Positions 1-11,160 of a stretch of DNA of 64,000 nucleotides are shown piece after piece (position 1 is the first letter of the stretch; every line of letters begins with the position of its first letter). Location of the stretch: assembly GCA_933207985.1 (NCBI GenBank), contig OW240921.1, forward strand, positions 106,459,655 through 106,523,654, in the 5' to 3' direction. Source of the DNA: Pelobates cultripes (lineage: Eukaryota; Chordata; Amphibia; Anura; Pelobatidae). A program made the translations under genes and the position numbers. The notes under the pieces were generated by a model that saw only the letters and a program-made list of their open reading frames with translations, ran no database searches and was not told the origin of the DNA.

Positions 1-159
1 ATCACTGCTGTAATTTATTGAGTTGATGAAAGGGTGATGCGGCGAAATTCAGCAACAAGAGAGAATTATTTGTACATTTCCAATTTTTAAAACCAATTCT
101 GGAGGTAATTTTACGAGTTAATCAAGAGCAAGTCTGAACTTTCTATCACTTGATTTTAG

Positions 160-580
160 GTCCACACCTGAGGAGAAAGCAGAGAAGATTAGGGAAAAGG
201 CCTCCTTTTTGAAATGTGATGTCACCCAAGCCAACCCTCTCCATCCACTTTCATTGCCTCAAGCGGACTGTGTGATCATTGCATCATGCCTCATTTGTGT
301 TGCTTCAACATTGGAAGAGTTTACAGCGTATCTGAAGAATACTGTGTCTTTGTTAAAACCTGGAGGATATCTTGTAATGACTGAATATCTCAGAGCCTCC
401 AAGTATATTGTGGGAGATAAAATATTTTCTGTTCTTTCAGTGGAGGAAAACGTTATCAAGAAAGCAATGGCTGATTGCGGATGTGTTGTTGAGGAGTCTC
501 AGATATTCACAATCTGCAAATCCTATGGAGAGGTTTTCGATAGTGAAGATGTATTTTGTGTAAAAGCTAAAAAAATGTGA
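160..580 (+). CDS. Terminal exon of an NNMT/INMT/PNMT-family N-methyltransferase
   Basis: This family uses S-adenosylmethionine to methylate small amines such as nicotinamide and indolethylamines in the cytosol. A pyrimidine-rich stretch ending in AG at 158-159 gives a good splice acceptor. The frame is open from there: one leftover base, then 139 codons to TGA at 578-580. The first complete codons read STPEEKAEKIREKA, then LKCDVTQANPLHP. LKCDV, LPQADCVI and LLKPGGYLV match the post-I and motif III blocks of the class I Rossmann methyltransferase fold, and the product ends VKAKKM. Family proteins are about 260 residues in three exons, so this is the C-terminal half and the earlier exons lie left of the window. 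A TTG at 209 can look like a start but is an internal Leu. No stop or frameshift is seen. NNMT, INMT or a frog paralogue cannot be told apart here. Confidence 0.88.
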
Positions 581-985
581 TGGCAGGCCTTGTTGAATAT
601 TACCTACCTGAAAATGGAAGGAAATAGGCTATGCTTCTTGTAAATTAACATTCCTGTTCATTATGAACGTTAATTAAATTCTCCATGTTGATGTCATCCA
701 CACTAGTCTCTCCCATTATTAATCTGACCTCATTACATTTTTCCTTTCCTCCCTTTTGTTCGTTATTCTAACCATCTCCCTGATGGTTATCCATCATTCT
801 TTTAGGTACCCCACAAGTCCATTCAGATGTAACTGAATACGATGTTTCATGTTCTGCTAATGAACTTATAATCGTTGTTTTAAGAAGTTGTGTCATGCAA
901 TGAATATCTTTATACCCTGTTTAGTGAAATGCTTAATGTTTGTACATTTTTAAATTTGATAAATAAAGTAGTTAGCATGTTACCT
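581..985 (+). other. 3'UTR and polyadenylation signal of the methyltransferase gene
   Basis: AT-rich non-coding sequence follows the stop codon. A canonical AATAAA lies at 962-967 with GT-rich sequence shortly after, as expected for cleavage near 980-990. A weaker ATTAAA variant at 673-678 could give a shorter 3'UTR. The placement fits the upstream exon on the same strand. Confidence 0.65.
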
Positions 986-2390
986 GCCTATTCACGTGTC
1001 TAATGTATGTCATGCCTGTGTGTTTTGATGCATATGTGTATATGTAATTTCTGTATGAAATGTGAGTGTGACTTTACATGCAAGAGTATTGTGTGTAACT
1101 GAATGTGTGATCTAACTACCTGTGTATGTCTAATTTGTGTCTACGACTGCGTATACTCATGAAATGTAAATAACTGTGACTGGGTATTTGTATGCGTGCT
1201 TGTTTGTGTGTAATGTGAGTTTCAAATGATAGCATATGTGTGTTCACGTGCCAATATATAACTACAAACTCACTTTGAACAGGTAGGCATCAGTATTGTT
1301 GAAGAAAAGAGTATTTAGAGGCGAGTCTTTTGTTTGTTGCTGAGGTGCTCAAGACAAGGGAATACTCCTGGCCTAGCATTCTGTATTGGTCATCAGGCCT
1401 ACGCAAACAATGTAATTAGACATTCGCTTTCATAATCGAACAAATTTTATCAGAATTTCTGAATTCTGAAGTTTTTGAATTTGCCAACATACGTAATTAT
1501 TGAAAACAAACATTTTCTGAGCTAATTGAGCTGAAAAGATTTTGGGTCCAGTTGTTTTCAGAAGAATAGCAAATTAGGGGCTTACCTGTTACAGAAATGT
1601 AACAGCAAAGTTAAGAAAGGGGCTTGTTTACCTAATTTTGATCTTTCCGCTGTTTAGCAGATAGATTTGGTATCCTTATTTGGGATTGTCGGGGTTAAGG
1701 GACTTAATTATTACTTAGCGACTAAGCAACTGATACGGTAAATGTAAGATTTTTTACATTTTTCCTCTTTGAGCTGTTTAGTAGATTGCTCTTTAATGTG
1801 TTGCACTGATGTCAGATTCCCCTACTTAGGATACCCTGATGTTGAATGGCAAGGGTATGCTCTGTATAAAGGCATAGGCTTGACAAATGTTTACTGCCTG
1901 CATTTGGTACATCTACTAGACAGCATCCTAAAGGGAATAATAGATATACACATTTCTAAACATTTTCAGACAAATTTTGGTTCATTCCAAATTGACAATT
2001 AACAAACTTTGCTGAAATGAATTTCAAAATTAATGAAACAAAACCAAAATAAATTATTGCCCTTACACATGTCCAAGAGTAACTCAATTTGCACCACTAT
2101 ATTGATTATATCATAACACCCTAAGCATCAACGTAGAACAGGTCCTTTGGTCAACAGACTACGGAAAGGAAGAATCCAGTGACCTTCTACAGATGGCTTC
2201 ATTCCAAGCGGCTTCCAAAGATATAGTTCCTTTGTGATATTGTATTATAATGGAAAAATTGTGAAATAATGGGAATTTTTTTACGGTATTTGGAGGTATT
2301 TGGTTCTGACATTTGGAGACATGTAGCAGTGAAGGAACTGGATTAAAAAAAAACAGTGAAACAGATTATTTTTTAAAGGAAAGGGTGAAC
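986..2390. other. Intergenic DNA, TG-rich at the left and with short hairpins at 1575-1800
   Basis: Positions 1010-1250 are an imperfect TGTGTG-rich tract with no fixed period. Between 1575 and 1800 there are several short inverted repeats, for example CTGTTACAG/TGTAACAG near 1590 and GTAAATGTAAG/TTTTTTACATTT near 1740. This may be an old hairpin-type MITE. No gene is supported; the 77-codon frame at 1769-2002 has no recognisable features. Confidence 0.4.
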
Positions 2391-2948
2391 AAGTATTGCT
2401 TTGTACACAATTAATCCTATCTTTTGCCCTATTGTTAATCCCTTCACCTACTAACTTGACCGCCTCAGACTTTATAACTCACTTCACTGACAAGATCTCT
2501 ACAATCAGGGAAGAGATCTCTCATCTTTCTTCTTCCCCTTACAATACTTCCACTTACCTCACTCCCTCTGCTGTTCTATGTTCATTCACACCCGCTACAG
2601 TGGAAGAGGTTTCTGCTCTTCTCCAGTCCTCCTGCCCCACCACCTGCTCCCTAGATCCAATTCCCTCGCATCTCATCCGTACTCTGTCTTCTTCTCTTTC
2701 TCCACCTCTCACGAAAATTCTTAATCTCTCTCCTATGGCATATTTCCATCGCCCTTCAAACATGCAACTGTAACCCCAATTTTAAAGAAGCCCAACCTTG
2801 ACCCTAACTCCCCTTCCAACTACCATCCTATCTTGCTACTGCCTTTTGCATCCAAGATCCTTGAAAGAGTTGTGTATGCAAGTTTGACAGACTTGAGTCT
2901 AACTCTCTGCTAGACCTGCTTCAGTCTGGTTTCCGCGCTAGGCACTCT

Positions 2949-3450
2949 GTGGAAACTTCACTGGCCAAAGTATCCAATGATCTACTCGCTGCAAAATCTC
3001 GTGGTCACTACTCTATCTTAATTCTCCTTGACCTGTCTTTGGCTTTTGACACTGTTGATCATCAACAGCTTCTTCTCATCCTCCGCAATATCGGTCTACA
3101 ATATATTGCTCTCTCCTGGTGCTCCTCCTACCTCTCCCAGCGCTCTTTCAATGTTTCTTTCTCTGGCTCTGCTTCTTCTCCCCAACTCCTCTCTGTTGGT
3201 GTCCCCCAAGGTTCAGTCATTAGTCCCCTACTGTTCTCTATCTATACTACCTTCCTTGGTAAATTCATTAGCTCCTTTGGCTTTCAATATCATTTCTATG
3301 CGGATGATACGTAAATCTACCTGTCCTCTCCTGATCTCTCCCCGTCCCTCTTGACTAGTGTCTCTGACTGCCTCTCTGCTATTTCTAACTGGATGGCTGC
3401 TCACTTCCTTAAACTCAACTTGAAATTCTAGTCTTTCCTCCCTCAAGTGT
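2949..3450 (+). pseudogene. L2-type LINE reverse transcriptase core, broken
   Basis: This is the catalytic palm/finger region. RT motif A is visible as [12 protein letters not shown], motif B as [16 protein letters not shown], and motif C as FYADDT with the metal-binding DD. The codon after ADDT is TAA at 3313-3315 where this family normally has Gln (CAA), so one C-to-T change ends the frame at the active site. The following IYLSSPDLS block continues in the same frame after the stop. This is a pseudogene of the transposon, not a host gene. Confidence 0.8.
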
Positions 3451-3636
3451 TGCTACTCCTGTGTCTGTCTCCCTCCAAGTCAATGATGCTACCATCTGCT
3501 CCACCACACAGGCTCGCTGCCTAGGTGTTCTCTTTGACTTCGACCTCTCCTTCACGCCTCATGTTCAGTCTATCGCCAAATCCTGTCTTTCCATCTGAAA
3601 AACACTGCGCGCATCTAACCCTACTTAGCGCCAGAT

Positions 3637-4111
3637 GTGACTAAGGTGCTGGTCCATTCCATTGTCCTTTCGCGCCTTGACTACTGTAATCCACTTCTCA
3701 GTGGTCTTACGTGCTCCCAACTTGCGCCGTTACAGTCCATAATGAATGCGGCGGTGAGGCTCAGCTTCCTGTCTGCCCGCACCACCCATGCCTCACTCAC
3801 CCTTCTGTCAGTCCCTACATTGGCTTCCTGTAAGATATAGGGCTAAATTTAAAATTCTGGTTCTTGCTTTCAAATATCTACATAATGCTGATCCCACCTA
3901 TCTATCCTCACTAATACACAAGTATGTCCTGTCTAGGTCCTTACGCCCTGCTGAAGACTTACATCTATCTTCTGTCCATACTCCCACCTCTGATGCTCGC
4001 CTTCAAGACTTCTCTAGGGCTGCACCGTTCCTGTGGAACTCACTTCCCTCCTCCGTTAGATGCTCACCAAGTCTCTACTCCTTCAAAAAATCATTAAAGT
4101 CCACTTCTTCA
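3637..4111 (+). pseudogene. L2-type LINE C-terminal domain remnant
   Basis: Two overlapping frames, 3637-3840 and 3788-4111, together cover the thumb and C-terminal region. Typical words are VLSRLDYCNPLLSGL, LQSIMNAAVRL, LHWLPV and FLWNSLPSSVR. One frameshift near 3800-3835 separates them. The same block appears in the second copy at 38952-39429. Confidence 0.75.
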
Positions 4112-4379
4112 TAAAAGCATATCAATTAAACTGTTAATAGCTCCAGACTGATTCCTCTCTTGCAACTGTCATTCATCTAATACTATCCTTACCTTTTGTG
4201 TCATTTTACCCCATTCCCTCTAACATGTAAGCTCATTGAGCTGGGCCCTCAACTCCTCTGTTCCTGTGTATCCAACTTGTCTGGTTACAACTAGATATCT
4301 GTTCGTCCACCCATTGTAAGGTGCTGTGGAATTTGTTGGCGCTATATAAATAATAACATAATAATTATTAACTATTAAT

Positions 4380-4639
4380 AATTAAAATTATTCTCAGTTT
4401 AGAACAGCTTTGGGGAAATTATTTGCATTACACTAATTCCATTTAATTTATCTATTTTTTCAATATGTCAAAATACATTTTAGTTGTTTTGCTCTGATGG
4501 ACTAACTAACCCAAGTTACTTTTTTTTACCACAATAAATCTATAAATAGCTTCATAACATGCAGTATTTCAAAGGTAAATAACTAGTATCTGACATCATC
4601 TTAAATTGTCAGCTACCCACGCAGGGACGGCTATATCTT
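4380..4639. other. AT-rich intergenic spacer
   Basis: No open frame, repeat unit or transposon terminus is recognised. It separates the LINE tail from the Penelope-like tail sequences. Confidence 0.4.
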
Positions 4640-4870
4640 CTCTACTTCCCCAAGGCCAGTTTCCTCAATGTGCCCCTTGCCATGCTTCTCACAATCACTT
4701 GGCACTCACCCTGTATGAAAAATATAAATGGATACTGCCCAGGTGCCAAAAATCTGCGTTAAACATATAAAGGCTAATGAAGGGTTGCACTTCAAAAATT
4801 AACCTTCAAAAAAGTTACATAAGTGTCTGACCGACATTTCAGCCCATTCAGGCCTATCTCAAGATCCTGT
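4640..4870 (-). mobile_element. Penelope-like element tail, minus orientation
   Basis: Read on the minus strand, a hammerhead-like block at 4830-4868 (CTTGAGATAGGCC, short loop, GGGCTGAAATGTC) is followed by a run resembling the 3' ends of vertebrate Penelope-like elements (GCACCTGGGCAGTATCC near 4732-4748, then GGTGAGTGCC near 4710). It lies back to back with a plus-strand tail. The assignment rests on these words only. Confidence 0.4.
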
Positions 4871-4959
4871 TTCCCGAAACTCACGTCAGTTTTTGTTGTT
4901 GTATATTTTGGTTCATTTGCACTGAATGGGTAGTACTTAGCACCTTCTTTCTTCTGCAC

Positions 4960-5540
4960 AGGCTCTTTTTGGGTTTGTTGGGTATGTTGAAGTCCAAGGA
5001 CTTCAATTTGATATTACCTTTACCTTGTTTATGGGATTATTGTTTTAAATCTTTTTGTCCAATACATTTTTCTATATTTGATCCTGGTGTTCCTGATACT
5101 TCACTGGATCCAGCAGCCATCTCTCAGTGGCACCCTTAGCCTTTTCAGGCACACCTGAGCGAAGTATACAGAGCCTGGCACGGCTCTATAATACGTGAGT
5201 GCAACCAGTTATTATCTTTACCATCAGATATACTTACAGTGTACACTATGAGTTGTTGTTTTAGGCTCTGCATTCACATTGTCAACAAGACTATTTATAA
5301 CTATAATCTTATGCATGCACTATAAGGGTGTTGTTTACCATGTGTTCTTGTTACCACATTGTGTGAACTTTTTTGGTCATTTTTATTACCACTATTATCA
5401 AGACGTAGGGAAACCACCTAAGTTCACCCTCAGTGCACTTTATTACCATAAAAACACTTTGAAGTGCCATATATCTGTTATTTTTACCTTTTTGTTGTAT
5501 CACTTAGGTGTGCACCAAGGTTATAATTAGACTGTATTCT
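4960..5540 (+). mobile_element. Penelope-like element 3' terminal fragment
   Basis: Positions 5137-5210 match the terminal repeat of the larger Penelope-like element at 36960-37050: TTAGCC.TTTCAGGCAC, then GAGCCTGGCACGGCTCTATA and GTGAGTG. The sequence then runs into AT-rich DNA with an 83-codon frame (5279-5530) that has no family resemblance. No reverse transcriptase remains. Confidence 0.45.
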
Positions 5541-5649
5541 TTAGCTATTCCCTGCTTATAAAACCTTTTTGATTCCTTTTCCCATATTCAGCTATTTTCT
5601 TTCTGGTATGGTAGGTACATTGTACAAGTACATTTCTATGTACACATGT

Positions 5650-6105
5650 TTAAAGGACCACTCTAGGCACCCAGACCACTTCAGCTTAATGAAGTGGTCT
5701 GGGTGCCAGGTCCAGCTAGGCTTAACCCATTCTTTTATAAACATAGCAGTTTCAGAGAAACTGCTATGTTTATGAATGGCTTAAGCCTTTCCCCAATTCC
5801 TCTAGTGGCTGTCTCATTGACAGCCGCTAGAGGCGCTTGCGTGCTTCTCACTGTGAAAATCACAGTGAGAGCACGCAACCGTCCATAGGAAAGCATTGAT
5901 AATGCTTTCCTATGTGACCGGCTGAATGCGCGCGAAGCTCTTGCCGTGCGTGCGCATTCAGCCGCATGGGAGGAGAAGAGGAGGATCGGAGGGGGAGAGC
6001 TCCCCGCCCAGCGCTGGAAAAAGGTACGTTTTAACCCCTTTCCCCCTTCCAGAGCCGGGCGGGAGGGGACCCTGAGGGTGGGGGCACCCTCAGGGCACTA
6101 TAGTG
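5650..6105 (+). mobile_element. T2/piggyBac-like MITE built of serial hairpins, right end damaged
   Basis: It starts at TTAA (5650-5653) followed by AGGACCACTCTAGGCACCC, the terminal type shared by the MITEs at 17633, 24551, 40075 and 45598. The interior is a string of hairpins: 5668-5706, 5738-5777, 5801-5832, 5842-5876 and 5885-5913. The right side reaches GGGCACTATAGTG near 6095 and then runs into G-rich sequence, so the second TTAA is lost. It has no coding capacity; piggyBac-type transposases are thought to mobilise such elements. Confidence 0.7.
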
Positions 6106-6530
6106 TGTGTGGGGGGTGGGGGGGGGGAAGGAGTGTGCCTGTGATTAAACTCTGAAGACTGTTGCTAATATTGTTCTGTTAAAAAATGAATCCTATTGTA
6201 AGGGGCTGAGCAGGGACTTTAGAGGGAGAGGCAGTTTTTTTGGGAAGTGGGGTGCAGGAGTTTTATGGAAGGGGGGTGCAGGGGTTTGTAGAAGAGGCAC
6301 AGGTGTATAAGGGCGGTTGAGCAGGGGATTTGTAGAAGGGGGCAGGACATGCATTTTGGGGCAGGAGATGGGTTTTGAAGAATGGGAGCAGGACAGGGTT
6401 TTTTCAAAATTTACAATATTTATATTAAAAAAATATTGTGGGTGTCTGAGTGTAGGGGGGGGGGGTGACGGGGAGTAGGTGCCAAACACAGGGTTAGCCC
6501 CGGGTGCCAAATGCTCTAGTTGCGCCCATG
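6106..6530 (-). mobile_element. hAT-like non-autonomous element, terminal part
   Basis: The right edge ends GCTCTAGTTGCGCCCATG. Its reverse complement resembles the hAT terminus CAGGGGCGTACCTAGAG seen at 25377. Upstream are degenerate repeats of GGGTTTTGTAGAAGGGG (6200-6400) and a run TTTACAATATTTATATT, all shared with 25020-25377, so the two are copies of one family. The G-rich block at 6100-6130 is simple sequence. No transposase is present. Confidence 0.55.
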
Positions 6531-6750
6531 TGTGTGTATACTGAATGTGGTGTGTGTGTATAGTGGATGTAGAATGTGTGTAGTGGATGAGGTGTGTATA
6601 GTGGAGGCAGATTGTACGTTTTGTGTAATGTATGTAATGTTTGTATGCATTATATGCAGAGTGTATGTGTAGTGAATGTAGGTGTGTACAGTGAATGCAT
6701 AGTGTGTGTTTGTGTAATGGCTGTAGTGTGTTTGTATAATAAATGCAGAA
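6531..6750. repeat. TG-rich microsatellite/minisatellite
   Basis: Imperfect repeats of words like GTGTGTATAGTGGATG and GTAATGTATGTAATG. The open frames here (6516-6794 minus, 6594-6887 plus) come from low-complexity sequence and are not genes. Confidence 0.65.
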
Positions 6751-7499
6751 AGATAGGTCCTGCGCTCACTCCTATCACTACTGGGTGGCAGCAAAGACTA
6801 CAGTACACATCAGCCCCAATATATAGTAAAAACCAAAGAAAAGAAAAAGTTACCTGCGCTCTCTCCTTAATCCCTATGTATTTTTAAACAAATGGAGGTT
6901 TTTTAGTTACCTCCAATGGCCATGAGAGGATAAGCCCACCTGCCAACATCAAGGCAGACCCCCCTAGGTGGGTCCCAACTCTAACAATTCACCTTGCTTC
7001 CTTGTGCCTCTGCCAAAGATATCTCTAATGAGACAGAAAGGGGTATTTGTTATATACACCCCTATATATTTATTAACCCTTAATAGGGAACACATGGGAT
7101 GGGCGGCAGCATTGTAACCTAGCTGTGTGATACAAAAACCCTCTCATGGCCATTGGAGGTAACTAAAAAACCTCAATTTGTGAACTCTGTGTTCACTTTC
7201 CAGCTCCTCTCTGTCTAATTCTCACGAGACCGGCATGCGGAGCGTTGCTATGGTAACCCAGGGCAACACTCAGATGTCCGCGGGACTCACAAAAGTTAAG
7301 AAACAGAGACAAGAAGGGAACACAGAGTGTGCTGCTGGGCCCCCTCTTCAATTTACAGGGAGCAGGGGGCCCACAGTGCACATATATTGCAAGAATCACT
7401 ATATATATATATATGTGCACATAAGGAATGTGGGGCTCTGACTGCCAGAGTAGGGCCCATGACAACTATCATGGTTGTCACGTCCTGATGGTAGCCCTG
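6751..7499 (-). mobile_element. hAT-like element with internal inverted repeat; terminus at 7499
   Basis: The right edge GTCCTGATGGTAGCCCTG reads on the other strand as CAGGGCTACCATCAGGAC, a hAT-type terminus. Inside, 6890-6929 and 7140-7179 form an inverted repeat of about 39 bp with one or two differences, separated by 210 bp. The left terminus is not identified, so the start is approximate. No transposase is encoded. Confidence 0.5.
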
Positions 7500-7881
7500 A
7501 ATGTACGTATGTGTATATTAGCTCTAGTTTCCTTTATTATGGCTCACACTTAGCATTTGGTATAACTATTCATCTTTATGACCAGTAGATGGCAGTACAT
7601 AACCATTAGAACACCGGGATGCTAAAATCCATCAGATGTTGTCATACTCTTTGACCACTAGATAGCACTTTGTCACTTTAAAAGCACATGGTTTCTAATG
7701 TTCATTATTGTTATTTAATATTAATTCTAAAAACATCTGCCAATTCAGAACCCCTCTAATATGGGTTATTAAAAGTAACGGCTCAATAGAGAATATATCA
7801 AATCTATCGACAGAGTATATAAATAAGCACAGCTTTTATGTCTACAGGAAATAGAAATGAGAGAGCATGTAGTTCAGAAGG
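7500..7881. other. Intergenic DNA without recognised features
   Basis: AT-rich, no family termini, no supported ORF. TGACC..TAGATGGCA-like words at about 7580 and 7657 suggest an old degenerate repeat that is too weak to name. Confidence 0.4.
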
Positions 7882-7883
7882 TA

Positions 7884-8867
7884 CACTGACCGGCCACAAC
7901 ATTAAAACCACTGACAGTTGAAGTAAATAACATTGTTTAAATCATTACAATGACACAAGTCAAGGAGTGAGATATATTGGGCAGCAAGTGAACAGTCAGT
8001 TCTTGAATTTTATGTGTTGGGAACAGGAGAAACGGGCAAGTAAAACGATCTGAGTGATTTTGAGAAGAGCAAAATAGTGATGGCTAGAAGACTGGGTCAG
8101 AGCCAAAAAGGCAAGTCTTGTGAGGTGTACCTGGTATGCAGTGGTTATTACCTACCAAAAGTGATGCAAGGAAGGACAACCAGCAGCAGGGTCATGGGCA
8201 CCCAAAACTCATTGATGCACATAGGGTGGGTAACGGGGGGGGGGGGCAAAGGCTCTAATCACACAGAAGAGCTACTAAAACTCAAATTGCTTAAAACGTT
8301 CTTGCTGGCCATGATAGAAAAGTGTCAGAACACACAGTGCATTGCAGTTTGCTGTGTATGGGTCTGAGTGGCCATGATGACTTCTGTTTAGCGCCAAAAG
8401 TGCCTTCTATGTGGTCGTGAGTGTCAAAACTGGACTATGGAGCAATGGAAGAAGGTTGCCTGGTCTGATGAACCGTGTTTTCTTTTATCTCAGGTGGAGT
8501 GTCGGGTACAGATTGTTGCAGACTACGTAACCCCTTCTTGCCAATGGTGTTCCCTGATGGCTGTGGCCTCTTTAAGTAGGGTAATGCACACTGCCACACT
8601 GGAAAAATTGTTCAGGAATATTTTGAGGAACATGACAAAGAGTTCAAGGTGTTGCCTTGGCCTCCAAATTCCCCAGATCTCAATCTGATTGAGCATCTGT
8701 GGGATGTGCTGGAACAACAAATCCAATCCATTGAGGCCACACCTCACAACTTGCAGGACCTAAAGGATCTGTTGCTAATGTCTTAGCAGATACCACAGAA
8801 CACGTTCACAGGTCTTGTGGAGTCCATGCCTTGATGCATCAGAGCTGTTATGGAAGCATGATCAGTG
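7884..8867 (+). mobile_element. Tc1-like DNA transposon, internally deleted, with TA target duplication
   Basis: It begins CACTGACCGGCCACAACATT after TA (7882-7883) and ends ATGATCAGTG before TA (8868-8869), the normal Tc1/mariner target duplication. The right inverted repeat keeps only its outermost bases. A transposase gene lies inside in several frames. Relative to the copy at 62903, the part between the WSDE block and the DNA around 8500-8520 is missing. A Tc1 of the same family without that deletion is at 62903-63724. Confidence 0.85.
8077..8790 (+). pseudogene. Tc1-type DD34E transposase pseudogene
   Basis: Tc1 transposases bind the inverted repeats with an HTH domain and cut and paste with a DDE triad. 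Visible parts are the HTH region (MARRLGQSQKGKS, from 8080), the first catalytic block WKKVAWSDEPCF (8446-8481) and, in another frame at about 8655-8715, the last block WPPNSPDLNLIEHLWDVL containing the catalytic Glu. Frameshifts, stops and a deletion between the first and second Asp blocks make it inactive. Confidence 0.8.
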
Positions 8868-8869
8868 TA

Positions 8870-10030
8870 TAGGACAACACTTCTATTTGATAAATCCCTT
8901 TTGTCTTATGAGATGCACAAAAAGCTGATGTGTTTTTATCATCATGACTAAATTGAAGTGATTGTCACTGTGGACATTACATTGTATTTGGTTTTGTTTA
9001 ACTGTAGTTTGTATGCAAAAAACAGTACAAAATGGATTCCTTGTCATCCTAAAGCACGTGAGCTTTTAAGGTGGTGTGTCTAGCCTTTGGTGGATATAGT
9101 AATTTTAATGTTTTTAGTTAAAGAGAGGTTCATTTTTTTATGCAATAGGAATTCATGTGAAACACTGGCCTAAGCATTTCGCTGTAGAATACTATGCATT
9201 GTAATATAGCTATTGTGATCTTTAAACAAATGCAGAAAAATATGTCACACAAGACTGTTGAACAGTCTTGAAATACTGTCTTTTTCCAAGGTTGGTATTT
9301 AGAAATAACTTTTAAATAAAAACAATTTAAAAAATAAAAAAAGATGTCAAAGTTACTTCTTGCAATTGTCTACGGACAATGCTCCAAGCCTTATCTGTAG
9401 TGGCCTGCTGGTAGAACTCTAACTAGATGGCAATGCAAATTGTTTAATTTTAGGTACCAGTGCAGAATAGTCTATAGGGGCATTTTGGGCAGAATCCTCT
9501 CAGTTTATGTTGAAATAAAAATATTGGAGAGGCAAATACTAATCATAAGTTAGTGTTAGAGTAGTAACATGTTGTATCTGTCATGATATGTTTCCTTCCC
9601 TCTTCCTGACTAGAGATGCTGCTGACAGATTGAGCAACTGATCCTGTCAATATTTTGGAGAATTTTAAAACATTACCACCCAGCAGCCATGTTTAGTCTG
9701 TTATAACAGGAATTCTTATGTCATTAGATAGTCAACAGAGCCTCTAAATACTGATTTTATTTCACAGATTAAGTGCAAAATATAAACATATTTATATTTT
9801 GTAGTACACTGATTGGTCCATTTTCATGGCCTTTTGGCCTTCATGGCCTTTTGGTTTGTCCATATCATTTTTCCCAAAATGATGGCATAGACGAGATTCG
9901 GACAAAACCCCAAATTGACTTGGGGGGTCGGCAAATTACTTCAGCTGAATCAATTTTGGTTGCCCCGTAGAAGTCTGCTTCCTAGTGTCCCCTGAAGCTG
10001 TCATTTGATTTAATATCAATTGTCAGACGT
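8870..10030. other. Intergenic DNA
   Basis: AT-rich, no supported gene. A-rich tract at 9305-9345. Positions 9826-9862 hold two copies of a TTCATGGCCTTTTGG word, a small local duplication. Confidence 0.4.
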
Positions 10031-10250
10031 TTATGTAAACCAGTCGCTTCATGGCTTCAAGGGACCACCCCATCTCAGCTATATTGATAAAGTATACTTC
10101 GCAGCTATATAGATAGAAGTATACTTTAGATATTATTAATGTCAATGTGGTCCAGTCTGGATTACAGTGATTGGACTAATGTCCCCCCTCCCTGACCACA
10201 GGTAAGAGGCAGGGAGGGGGGATATACTTAATCATATATTTAAAAAAAAA
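10031..10250. repeat. Cluster of short inverted repeats
   Basis: AAAGTATACTTC (10089) pairs with GAAGTATACTTT (10117), and CCCCCCTCCCTG (10183) pairs with CAGGGAGGGGGG (10209). Consecutive hairpins like these also occur in the MITE at 5650 and in the 48.7-kb element, so this may be the remnant of another hairpin-type MITE. Confidence 0.45.
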
Positions 10251-10267
10251 AACACTCTTCACAAGAC

Positions 10268-11160
10268 ATGCACTACAAACAGACACTGCATCCACTATAC
10301 ACACTACATGCACTTCACACAGACACTCCATCCACTTCACACACTACATGCACTACACACAGACACTGCATCCACTACACACACACACTACATGCACTAC
10401 ACACAGACACTGCATCCACTACACACACTACATGCACTACACACAGACACTACATCCACTACACATACACTACATCCTCTACACACACACACACTGCATC
10501 CACTACACACACTACATGCACTATACACTAACACTGCATCCACTTCACACATGCACACTATATGCACTACACACAGACACTGCATCCACTATACACACTA
10601 CATGCACTACAAACATACACTGAATACACTACACACACTACATGCACTACACCTAGACACTGCATCCACTACATGCACTACACACAGATGCTCCATGAAC
10701 TACACACAGACACTGCATCCACTACACACACTACATGCACTACATACAGACACTGTATCCACTACATGCACTACACACAGACACTGCATCCATTTCACAC
10801 ACTACATGCACTACACACAGATACTGCAACCACTACACACACTGCATGCATCCACTACACTTTACACAAACATAGACACTGCACACACTACACTGCATTA
10901 ACTACACAGACACTGCACACACTACACTGATTCAACTACACAAACACAGACAATGCACCTACTATACAGACACTGCACCCACTACACAAACACCGACACT
11001 GCACCCACTACACAACATCTACTGCAAAGAAACTACATGCACTACACTACATCCACACATACAGTGCATCCACTACACACACACACACACACACTCTTTA
11101 TCTACTATACACATGCATACAATGCATTCACTATACACACTGCAAAAAATACACACACTG
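10268..11160. repeat. CA-rich minisatellite (CACTACACACAGACACTGCATC type)
   Basis: About 0.9 kb of degenerate repeats built from CACTACACACA, GACACTGCATC and CACTACATG, giving higher-order units of roughly 20-45 bp. Several frames are open for up to 197 codons only because the repeat lacks stops; the His/Thr-rich peptides are not proteins. It lies inside a hAT-like element whose right end is at 11241. Confidence 0.85.

Larger units (their letters stand above)
2395..4375 (+). mobile_element. L2-type (Jockey superfamily) LINE, 5'-truncated and decayed
   Basis: The copy begins in the linker between endonuclease and reverse transcriptase (TASDFITHF...DKI...IRE) and keeps RT, the C-terminal domain and the 3' end. 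The 3' end carries the L2-like block GCTGTGGAATTTGTTGGCGC at about 4322-4341, then an ATAA-rich simple tail. Frameshifts and stops break the ORF, so it cannot move itself. A shorter, independently truncated copy lies at 38769-39665; over the shared 0.9 kb the two are nearly collinear. The endonuclease half is missing, as usual for incomplete target-primed reverse transcription. No target duplication could be fixed. Confidence 0.85.

Noticed and set aside
209..211. Start codon of the N-methyltransferase at 209
   Set aside because: The codon is TTG in the middle of an exon; the frame continues upstream to a splice acceptor at 158-159.
10268..10930. Long overlapping open frames (up to 197 codons) of His/Thr-rich peptide
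   Set aside because: They follow the CA minisatellite, occur in several frames at once and have no domain or codon bias; the repeat simply lacks stop codons.
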